In this document: positions 1 through 5,315 of the stretch, in pieces
Numbering within the stretch: position 1 is the stretch's first letter
Layout: every line of letters begins with the position of its first letter
NCBI GenBank assembly: GCA_020629355.1
Contig: JAHDDM010000090.1
Coordinates: forward strand, 1-5,726
DNA length: 5,726 bases
Direction of reading: 5' to 3'
From: Rhodospirillaceae bacterium
GTDB lineage: Bacteria; Pseudomonadota; Alphaproteobacteria; JABSOH01
Program-made: the position numbers and the translations under genes
The notes under the pieces: generated by a model
What the model was told of the DNA's origin: nothing
The model's input: only the letters and a program-made list of their open reading frames with translations
The model's database searches: none

Positions 1-191
1 AAGGTGCTGTGACACGCCCTATCCTGAGCGGCTTTCTTGCAGGTATTCTTGCAGGTTCTGTGGGGGCGTTCCTGTATGCTTTCCTCTGCATTGAGGACTC
101 GCCGCTATTTTACGGTATCTGGTATAGCCTTGCCGTCTTTATGATGGGCGGCATAGGCGCGGGATTAGGCCACAAGCTCCTGCGTTGGTAA
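1..191 (+). CDS. NrsF/DUF1109-family anti-sigma factor, C-terminal part (5' end outside window)
   Basis: The reading frame is open to the left edge (first whole codon at 3) and ends with TAA at 189-191. A GTG at 9 could be read as a start, but the sequence around it looks like the interior of a longer protein, so I treat the gene as truncated by the window. The visible part has a Gly/Ala-rich hydrophobic segment (SGFLAGILAGSVGAFLYAF), then CIEDSPLFYGIWY, then a second hydrophobic segment ending in HKLLRW. This cysteine/acidic/SP...WY...LLRW arrangement is what I recognise as the end of DUF1109 (NrsF), a roughly 200-residue multi-spanning inner-membrane protein. Family members such as Caulobacter NrsF hold an ECF sigma factor inactive and release it under stress. 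By inference the sigma gene would lie upstream, outside the window. The assignment rests on the last 60 or so residues only. Confidence 0.72.
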   Translation, partial: GAVTRPILSGFLAGILAGSVGAFLYAFLCIEDSPLFYGIWYSLAVFMMGGIGAGLGHKLLRW

Positions 192-270
192 GTAGCTATA
201 GTCAAACTATTGCAGCCAACAGCGAAACTTGATAGAAATTCTGTGTTATTAACCTCGAAGGGATATTTCC
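192..270 (+). promoter_or_regulatory. Intergenic region with possible promoter and clear ribosome-binding site for the peroxiredoxin gene
   Basis: This 79-bp gap separates the NrsF-like gene from the peroxiredoxin gene. A weak sigma70-like pair can be read: TTGCAG at 210-215 and TAGAAA at 233-238 with a 17-bp spacer (3/6 and 4/6 matches to consensus). A small imperfect hairpin (ATAGT at 198-202, loop CAA, ACTAT at 206-210) has no following T-run, so it is not a convincing terminator. The Shine-Dalgarno sequence GAAGGGA (257-263) is strong and sits 7 nt before the ATG at 271, which fixes that start. The promoter is a guess; the ribosome-binding site is not. Confidence 0.35.
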
Positions 271-765
271 ATGATCAGCGTCAACGCCTCAATACCAGCA
301 GCAGAAATTTTTCGTCACGGTGCTAACGGCCCTGAGACCTTGAATATGCAAGACTATTGCGCCGAAGGTACAACGGTTCTGTTTGCCTTACCCGCTGCTT
401 TCAGCCCCACCTGCACGGAAAAACAACTTCCAGGCTATGTTCGCGAAAGCGCCAACCTGAAAGCTGCGGGCGCTGACCGCATTGCCTGTCTTTCGGTCAA
501 TGATACCTTTGTAATGAATGCTTGGGGCAAGCAGCTCGGCGCAATGGAAAGCGGCGTTGATATGCTGGCAGATGCCAGTGCAGCTTTCAGCACAGCAATA
601 GATGCCACGATTGACCTTTCCGCAAAGGGGCTGAATATACGGTCACAGCGTTATGCCATGATCATCGTTGATGGTGTGGTGCGCTATCTCGCTGCTGAGG
701 AAAATGCTGGTGAACTTGATGCCTCCAGTGCTGAAAAAACCCTTGAAGCATTAAAAGCATTATAG
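271..765 (+). CDS. Peroxiredoxin, Prx5-like (AhpE/AhpC-TSA superfamily), probable 1-Cys type
   Basis: This 164-residue thioredoxin-fold protein is the usual length for bacterial Prx5 proteins and should reduce hydrogen peroxide and organic hydroperoxides in the cytoplasm. The active-site motif P-x3-S/T-x2-C is present as P41, S45 and peroxidatic Cys48, in the context FALPAAFSPTC. The ACLSVND strand (72-78) and the conserved active-site Arg127 within RSQRYAMIIVDG (124-135) are also in place. Cys73 lies where many Prx5 proteins carry a non-catalytic Cys. The C-terminal region, which holds the resolving Cys in human PRDX5, has none here (NAGELDASSAEK, 145-156), so it is likely a 1-Cys enzyme regenerated by glutathione/glutaredoxin or a similar thiol. 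Cys30 is the only other cysteine. The start is fixed by GAAGGGA 7 nt upstream. It is followed 11 bp later by a cysteine-desulfurase-like gene, probably in the same transcript. The family is secure; the reductant is inferred. Confidence 0.93.
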   Translation: MISVNASIPAAEIFRHGANGPETLNMQDYCAEGTTVLFALPAAFSPTCTEKQLPGYVRESANLKAAGADRIACLSVNDTFVMNAWGKQLGAMESGVDMLADASAAFSTAIDATIDLSAKGLNIRSQRYAMIIVDGVVRYLAAEENAGELDASSAEKTLEALKAL

Positions 766-776
766 AAAACATTATA

Positions 777-2033
777 ATGGAGTTTCCTCTTGAGAAAGTC
801 CGCGCGGCCTTTCCTGCACTCAATGTCGAGGGGCGCAACAATACCCCATTAGTCTATTTCGACAATCCCGCTGGAACACAAGTCCCCGTTGCTGTCGCCA
901 ATGCCATGAGCGATGCCATTCTGTACGGCAATGCCAATCTTGGCGGAGCTTTTGACACCAGCAAACTGGCAGGCGATATTTATCACCACGCCCATCGGGT
1001 CATGGCGGAATTCCTCGGCAGTCCCTGTCAAGGCGAAGGCATTGTTATTGCTCAAAGCATGACCGCGATTACCTATAATTTCTCCCGCGCCCTTGCCCGA
1101 AACTGGCAAGCGGATGACGAGATTATCATCACCTCATCCGATCACGATGGCAATGTCTCGCCGTGGCTACAGGCCGCAAAAGATTCTGGTGTTCGTGTCC
1201 GCACACTTCGATTTCGCGAAGACGACTGGCAACTGCATCCCGATGATCTTAAAGCTCTTTTAAGTCCTAAAACCCGCCTTGTTGCCCTGAACCATGCCAA
1301 CAACATGACTGGGTCAATCAACAATATCGCACCTTTGATTACCTTGGCGCGGCAGGCTGGTGCACAGACCTATATTGATGCCGTGCAATATGCCCCGCAT
1401 CGTCTGGTGGATTTTGCGGCATTGGATTGTGATTATCTGGTTTGCTCATCGTACAAATTCTTCGGACCGCATCTCGGCATCTTGGTAGGCAAGCCAGAAC
1501 GACTCGCCGCCCTTGAGGCCTACAAAGTCCGCCCTGCGCCGAATTTCGGTTCTGGCAAGTTCGAACACGGCACACCACAAATAGAACTGTTGGCAGGCTT
1601 GATTGCCTGTGTTGAGTATTTTGCGGATTTGGGCAGAGCTTGCCAAAACTCCGAAGAGACCTTATCACGCCGCGCCGCCATAGCCTGCGCCTTTGCAGCG
1701 CAAACCGTCCATGAAAATGCACTCGCGCGCACGCTTATTTCTGGTCTGCAACAGATTAAAGGTATTACAATACACGGCATCACTGCCGATAATCGCTTGA
1801 GCGAACGCGTCCCCACCATTTCCATCACTGCTACACGGCACTCTTCGCAAGACATTGCAGAGCAACTTGCCGCACGAGGTATCTCCTGCTGGAGTGGACA
1901 TAATTATGCACTGGAAACGGCGACACAGCTTGGACTGGATTTAGAAGACGGCGTAGTACGTTTAGGCATGGCACACTATAATACCCTTGCAGAGGTTGAG
2001 ACCGTACTGAAACAACTCAATGAGATTTTATAG
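777..2033 (+). CDS. Cysteine desulfurase-like PLP-dependent aminotransferase class V (VC1184/TIGR01976-like)
   Basis: This 418-residue cytoplasmic fold-type I PLP enzyme is of normal length for the family. Visible motifs are the N-terminal FPALNVEG and VYFDNPAGTQVP (residues 14-37), His123 in SSDHDGNVSPW (the ring-stacking His region), Asp201 and Gln204 in YIDAVQYAPH (contacts to the PLP pyridine nitrogen and O3'), and the Schiff-base Lys227 in SSYKFFGPHLGIL. Classical SufS/CsdA enzymes have R-x-G-H-H-C-A in the C-terminal catalytic loop. Here the loop is W372-S-G-H-N-Y377-A, so Tyr occupies the Cys position, and the nearest cysteine is Cys371 just before the loop. The best match I recognise is the 'cysteine desulfurase family protein' branch typified by VC1184, whose reaction is not established. 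Desulfurase activity should therefore not be assumed. There is no Shine-Dalgarno sequence before the ATG, and the stop of the peroxiredoxin gene lies 11 bp upstream, which suggests coupled translation. The 3' end overlaps the convergent TauE-family gene by 6 bp. Confidence 0.88.
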   Translation: MEFPLEKVRAAFPALNVEGRNNTPLVYFDNPAGTQVPVAVANAMSDAILYGNANLGGAFDTSKLAGDIYHHAHRVMAEFLGSPCQGEGIVIAQSMTAITYNFSRALARNWQADDEIIITSSDHDGNVSPWLQAAKDSGVRVRTLRFREDDWQLHPDDLKALLSPKTRLVALNHANNMTGSINNIAPLITLARQAGAQTYIDAVQYAPHRLVDFAALDCDYLVCSSYKFFGPHLGILVGKPERLAALEAYKVRPAPNFGSGKFEHGTPQIELLAGLIACVEYFADLGRACQNSEETLSRRAAIACAFAAQTVHENALARTLISGLQQIKGITIHGITADNRLSERVPTISITATRHSSQDIAEQLAARGISCWSGHNYALETATQLGLDLEDGVVRLGMAHYNTLAEVETVLKQLNEIL

Positions 2034-2780
2034 GTTTATATGTAAGCCTTTCAGGATCAAATGAACCCCAATCAAACACACCATTGCCAGAATAATATTA
2101 AAGAACAGATCCGCGTTAATTTTTGTTCTCAGAATTTCACCAAAATATAGCCCGATAAAAGCAGGGACACAGGACAGAAGCGACAGCAGAAAACCCTCTA
2201 TGGCGTAGAAATTCAGCGCACCCATCGATAGGGCAAACGTCAATGCGCCGATGGTAATAATCAGACACAAAGTCGAAACGAAAGCATCTTTGCTCAAGTT
2301 TCGTGACTTCAGATAAAGCGCAATCAATGGCCCATAAGAAGACGTTAAGCCACCGAAAAACCCTGTTAATGCGCCGATACCTACCTCGGAACGATAACCC
2401 GCATTCATCAGAGGTGCCGCAATATTCACCACACTTAACAGGCTGAAAAACAACACAAGGCATCCCAAAACAACAAGAATAAAATCAGGGTCGACCAGTG
2501 CAATCATCCCAACGCCCGTCATGGTTCCGATAATGACCGCAATAATGAAAACTTTATGTAATAAGACAGTTTTCAGGATATTCTGGCCTGTGAGGGCAAG
2601 CTTGATATTGGTGGCAATAAGCGGCATGGAAATAATCGCCAATGCACTTTCCACTGGATGGATCAATGTTAATAAAGAGATAGAAATCAAAGGCAAGCCG
2701 AACCCTATCGCGCCTTTGACGATACCTGCAACAAACAGTACGCAGGATGTGAGCACAATAATATCGAAATCAGCCAGCAT
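2028..2780 (-). CDS. Sulfite exporter TauE/SafE family membrane protein (COG0730)
   Basis: This 250-residue, strongly hydrophobic inner-membrane protein has about eight predicted membrane segments (roughly 7-27, 29-52, 73-95, 99-121, 134-156, 166-188, 192-213, 226-246). It shows the internal duplication typical of TauE/SafE proteins: the first repeat has GIVKGAIGFGLPLISISLL (19-37) and the second has GALTGFFGGLTSSYGPLIALY (136-156). Near the end come a small-residue segment and GEILRTKI (214-221), usual for the family. Family members have been linked to export of sulfite or sulfonates such as sulfoacetate, and to movement of other organic anions; the sequence does not tell the substrate. The ATG shares its A with the TGA of the preceding 72-residue gene (TGATG), so translation is probably coupled. 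By position it serves the same pathway as the Rieske oxygenase two genes upstream. The stop codon lies inside the end of the convergent PLP-enzyme gene. Confidence 0.88.
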   Translation of the reverse strand: MLADFDIIVLTSCVLFVAGIVKGAIGFGLPLISISLLTLIHPVESALAIISMPLIATNIKLALTGQNILKTVLLHKVFIIAVIIGTMTGVGMIALVDPDFILVVLGCLVLFFSLLSVVNIAAPLMNAGYRSEVGIGALTGFFGGLTSSYGPLIALYLKSRNLSKDAFVSTLCLIITIGALTFALSMGALNFYAIEGFLLSLLSCVPAFIGLYFGEILRTKINADLFFNIILAMVCLIGVHLILKGLHINL

Positions 2781-2998
2781 CAGGCTTCACGTCCGTAATC
2801 CACCAGACGAGCATGGATTTTCTTACTGTCTGCATGATTGCCTTCAAGGGAAAAAATATACGCGTGGGTTAAGTAAAAGCAGCCAGCATCAATATCTTGA
2901 CGCGCAAAAGCTTCCTCTGCTGCCTGTTGATACAGTACAACAAGTCTGGGCAAATTGTAAGTTTGATGAGCTGAAATTAAATCTTCATCAAGATTCAT
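2780..2998 (-). CDS. Small TPR-like helical protein of unknown function (72 aa), in Rieske operon
   Basis: I do not recognise a named family. The protein is soluble, 72 residues long, and appears almost wholly helical, with three likely helices at about 16-34, 35-52 and 54-69. The segment from A26 to G53 (A-x3-AFARQD...A...YLTHAYIFSLEG) has the small/large residue spacing of a tetratricopeptide-like repeat, which would suggest protein binding. It has a single Cys (Cys40), no signal peptide and no membrane segment. I chose the ATG at 2998, giving 11 bp overlap with the end of the Rieske gene; a TTG at 3010 in the same frame would add four residues. Neither has a strong Shine-Dalgarno sequence, so it is probably translated by coupling. 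Its stop overlaps the TauE-family ATG by one base. That it is a real gene is supported by this overlap on both sides and by protein-like composition. A role as accessory or partner of the oxygenase is inference only. Confidence 0.72.
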   Translation of the reverse strand: MNLDEDLISAHQTYNLPRLVVLYQQAAEEAFARQDIDAGCFYLTHAYIFSLEGNHADSKKIHARLVDYGREA

Positions 2999-4127
2999 AA
3001 CGTTCTGCAACCCAACGATGGAAAAGATGCGTTGGACTGTCCATCACAGGCGAGAACTTTCCACCATCAAAAGCCGCACAATGCCTACCCTTCTGCATCC
3101 CTTCGACGACATGAATATCTTCAGAAAAGACCTCTTTCCATAGCTTTGCATTCTTCTGGCGCAATTCTGCATAATCAGCATCCAAGTCCTGTTCAGTGGC
3201 ATAGTATAGTTCGATATGCTCGCGGGTGCGGTCTATCGCCACTGGCTCAAGCACAATCGCAAAGGCATGATCACGATGAACACCAAACAGGACATTCGGA
3301 AACAACGAGACATACTCTGCCCCCTCGTTCCATTGCTCGGATAATGCTTGGAAATCACTGAATTTCAAGCCGTTTTCCTCTAACTGCCGATAGACTAAAG
3401 TCCCCTGTCCAGAGAACCGATCATCCTGTTCGATATGATAATGATCCTCAAGGCGGGAATAGGAATTCAACCCTGGATGCACCCACGGCAGATGATAGCT
3501 TTCGCAATAGTTCTCGACAGCAAGCTTCCAATTTGTCGCCACATCAAGCTTAAAGGAACTTTCCGCACCGCCATGATAGATAGGCTGCTCAAACTCTGCC
3601 CAACGTTGTTTCAATTCAGCAGCATAAACATCAAATTCTGGCGCATTGCCTTCAATATTGACAAAAATCACATCGCGCCATACTGCACTGGGAACTTCCA
3701 ACAGACTAAGCTCTTCGCGGTGGATACTGTCATGGATATTTTGCCCTGGCCCACCAACATGCGGACTGGCACGGAGTTTACCATCCAGATCATAACACCA
3801 GGAATGATATGGACAGCGGATTACCTTACCAAGATTACTCGCCTCTGCAATAAGCTGCATACCACGGTGGCGGCAAACATTATAAAACACCCGCACGGCT
3901 CCGTCTTGATTACGCACTGCCAATAAAGGTGTCCCCAAGAAAGTAATCGGCAAGGCATCACCTTTGTTCGGAATATCCTTGCCAAAGCCCACGCCTGCCC
4001 ATTGCTGCTTCAACAGCTTTAGGGATTCATCAGCAAAAGTCACAGGGTCAACATAGTGCTGATTAGGTAGCCCCTTGGCTTCAGCAACTGGCTTTTTGAC
4101 ATCATGTAATAGTGAAACCTGATTCAT
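2988..4127 (-). CDS. Rieske [2Fe-2S] non-haem iron oxygenase, alpha subunit (GbcA/CntA-like)
   Basis: This 379-residue cytoplasmic ring-hydroxylating-type oxygenase subunit is near the usual family length. The N-terminal Rieske domain (about 40-150) binds the 2Fe-2S cluster through Cys85 and His87 (NVCRHRGM) and Cys105 and His108 (CPYHSW). The C-terminal catalytic domain carries the mononuclear iron ligands His212 and His217 (ESYHLPWVHP) and probably Asp337 (SEDIHVVEGMQKG). The residue that relays electrons between subunits, Asp in naphthalene dioxygenase (DAYH), is Glu209 here (ESYH). That change, together with the NWKLAVENY lead-in, points to the branch acting on quaternary amines (carnitine monooxygenase CntA, glycine betaine demethylase GbcA, choline monooxygenase) rather than on aromatic rings. 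The substrate remains inferred. A ferredoxin/flavin reductase partner is needed and is not in the window. The start ATG has GAAGGG (4135-4140) 7 nt upstream. It is the first gene of an operon with the 72-residue protein and the TauE-family transporter. Confidence 0.92.
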   Translation of the reverse strand: MNQVSLLHDVKKPVAEAKGLPNQHYVDPVTFADESLKLLKQQWAGVGFGKDIPNKGDALPITFLGTPLLAVRNQDGAVRVFYNVCRHRGMQLIAEASNLGKVIRCPYHSWCYDLDGKLRASPHVGGPGQNIHDSIHREELSLLEVPSAVWRDVIFVNIEGNAPEFDVYAAELKQRWAEFEQPIYHGGAESSFKLDVATNWKLAVENYCESYHLPWVHPGLNSYSRLEDHYHIEQDDRFSGQGTLVYRQLEENGLKFSDFQALSEQWNEGAEYVSLFPNVLFGVHRDHAFAIVLEPVAIDRTREHIELYYATEQDLDADYAELRQKNAKLWKEVFSEDIHVVEGMQKGRHCAAFDGGKFSPVMDSPTHLFHRWVAERYES

Positions 4128-4232
4128 TTCTCAGCCCTTCAAAAAAATTTATCAATTTCACTTAAAACTATTTTTTTTGCTTCGGCAACCAAAAATCTTT
4201 TGCTAAGGCTTTCTATAGGAATGACGAAACCG
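4128..4232. promoter_or_regulatory. AT-rich divergent intergenic segment, presumed promoter region of the Rieske operon
   Basis: This segment lies between the leftward Rieske operon and the rightward dehydrogenase gene. It contains GAAGGG on the minus strand (4135-4140), the Rieske ribosome-binding site, and A/T runs at 4141-4149 and 4171-4178. A small hairpin at 4177-4188 (TTGC, TTCG loop, GCAA) has the stable C-UUCG-G loop form if transcribed rightward. On the minus strand a weak sigma70-like pair, TTGCCG then TTAAGT 17 bp on, can be read. On the plus strand I saw no convincing -35/-10 pair. A promoter for the leftward operon must lie here or in the adjoining repeat; its exact position is not resolved. 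Confidence 0.35.
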
Positions 4233-4332
4233 TGCTTTACCTACCGCGAGCGAAGCGAAGCCGCCGCGAAGCGGCGCACCCGTGTAGGTGGTAAAGCATC
4301 TGGCATAGCCATGCTTTACCTACCGTGAACGA
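4233..4332. repeat. Three-armed inverted/direct repeat with GC-rich core hairpin, upstream of the dehydrogenase gene
   Basis: Arm A (4233-4246, TGCTTTACCTACCG) recurs exactly as arm C (4312-4325). The match continues to 4253/4332 with only two differences over 21 bp. Between them lies arm B in inverted orientation (4284-4299). B pairs with A as GTAGGT/ACCTAC plus AAAGCA/TGCTTT with a 3-nt bulge, giving a 66-bp stem-loop (4233-4298). B also pairs perfectly with C over 10 bp (GGTAAAGCAT 4290-4299 with ATGCTTTACC 4311-4320, 11-nt loop). Inside the A-B loop is a hairpin with CGCCGC (4262-4267), loop GAA and GCGGCG (4271-4276), plus GCGAAGC units. No T-run follows, so it is not a typical terminator. 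It may be a REP-like palindromic repeat or a 5' leader structure. The ribosome-binding site of the next gene begins 2 nt after arm C's homology ends. Confidence 0.85.
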
Positions 4333-4347
4333 TAAAGGATAAAAAAT

Positions 4348-5295
4348 ATGAAAATAGCGTTTATTGGCCTGGGCAATGTCGGTGCAAAACTTGCTGGTAG
4401 TTTGGTGCGTAATGGTCACGAGGTCTGTGTCCATGATCTGAAAGCAGAGGCTGGTAAGCAGCTTTGTGCAGCAGGTGCGCATTGGGCTGACAGTGTTCCT
4501 GAAGCCATTGCAGACCGCGCGGTGATCATCACCTGCCTGCCTTCGCCGCAAGCCTCAAGAGCCGTGGTGGAAAGCCATATCTTACCCAATCTTGAGGCAG
4601 GGCAGATATGGGCAGAAATGAGTACAACAGATTCGCATGAAATCACCGATTTAGGCACACGGATTATCGCCAAAGGCGGTAAGGCGTTGGACTGTCCCGT
4701 CTCTGGCGGCTGTCACCGTGCCACTACTGGCAATATCGCGATTTTTGCGGGCTGCACGCGCGAAACCTTTGAAGCAATGCTGCCTGTCTTGAAATCCATG
4801 GGGCGGAGAATTTTGCATACTGGCGCGTTGGGTTCGGCTTCGATTCTCAAAGTAATGACGAATTATCTTGCGACAGCGAATCTGGTCTCGGTCTCTGAAG
4901 CTTTAACCACGGCTAAGGCTTGTGGGATGGACATGAACACCACCTACGAAGCATTTAGAATCTCTTCAGGAAACTCCTTTGTCCATGAAACCGAAGGTCA
5001 AGTGATCCTAAACGGCAGCCGCGATATTAGCTTTACCATGGACTTGGTCTTAAAAGACATTGGCCTGTTTCAGTCTTTGGCCGAGGAGCACTCTGTGCCG
5101 TTAGAGCTCAGCCCCAAACTGATTGAGATTTTTCAAGACGGCATTGCACGATATGGCGAACGGGAGCTGTCACCGAATATTATCAAACGACTTGAAGAGG
5201 CTACAGGTCTCGAAGTCTTAGGCGAGGGCTTCCCAGCTGAAATTCTGGATGATGAACCAGAAGAAGAGGGCTATGAGGTGAATGCTCAAAAATAG
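4348..5295 (+). CDS. NAD(P)-dependent beta-hydroxyacid dehydrogenase (3-hydroxyisobutyrate dehydrogenase family)
   Basis: This 315-residue soluble dehydrogenase has an N-terminal Rossmann domain and an all-helical C-terminal domain. The dinucleotide motif GLGNVG is at 7-12, and Asp30 ends the second strand (VCVHD), which favours NAD over NADP. The substrate-binding signature DCPVSGG is at 115-121. The catalytic Lys168 lies in the helix ILKVMTNYL (166-174) with the partner Asn172. K236-D237 (VLKDIGL) is the conserved C-domain site that contacts cofactor and substrate. Related enzymes oxidise 3-hydroxyisobutyrate, tartronate semialdehyde, 6-phosphogluconate-like acids or short beta-hydroxyacids, and some reduce succinic semialdehyde or glyoxylate; the substrate cannot be read here. 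The protein is slightly longer than usual (about 290-300) because of an acidic tail (DDEPEEEGYE, 301-310). The start is set by AAAGGA (4334-4339), 8 nt upstream of the ATG. It follows the three-armed repeat and stands alone, convergent with fumC. Confidence 0.92.
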   Translation: MKIAFIGLGNVGAKLAGSLVRNGHEVCVHDLKAEAGKQLCAAGAHWADSVPEAIADRAVIITCLPSPQASRAVVESHILPNLEAGQIWAEMSTTDSHEITDLGTRIIAKGGKALDCPVSGGCHRATTGNIAIFAGCTRETFEAMLPVLKSMGRRILHTGALGSASILKVMTNYLATANLVSVSEALTTAKACGMDMNTTYEAFRISSGNSFVHETEGQVILNGSRDISFTMDLVLKDIGLFQSLAEEHSVPLELSPKLIEIFQDGIARYGERELSPNIIKRLEEATGLEVLGEGFPAEILDDEPEEEGYEVNAQK

Positions 5296-5315
5296 CCTAA
5301 ACCCATGAGCGATAA

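Noticed and set aside
849..1901. Several minus-strand open frames inside the PLP-enzyme gene
   Set aside because: They are antisense to a gene with intact catalytic motifs and carry no recognisable domain or ribosome-binding sites.
2780..3010. TTG at 3010 as start of the 72-residue protein
   Set aside because: An in-frame ATG lies only four codons later and neither has a strong ribosome-binding site. The ATG is the simpler choice, though the TTG cannot be excluded.
2521..3926. Plus-strand open frames at 2521-3000, 3032-3361 and 3435-3926
   Set aside because: They lie opposite the TauE, small-protein and Rieske genes, whose family motifs are unmistakable for the first and third. The plus-strand translations show no domain and have low-complexity, shadow-like composition.
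4171..4200. Possible rho-independent terminator (TTGC-TTCG-GCAA hairpin beside T-runs)
   Set aside because: The stem is only 4 bp and lies between divergent genes where no transcript needs to end. The long T-run precedes rather than follows the stem on the plus strand.
4233..4332. CRISPR array or insertion-sequence ends
   Set aside because: There are only two direct copies, a third arm is inverted, and there are no regular spacers. No transposase or target-site duplication was seen.
4237..4551. Minus-strand 104-codon frame across the repeat and the start of the dehydrogenase gene
   Set aside because: Its C-terminal part only translates the GC-rich repeat and the rest is antisense to the Rossmann domain. 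It has no plausible product.
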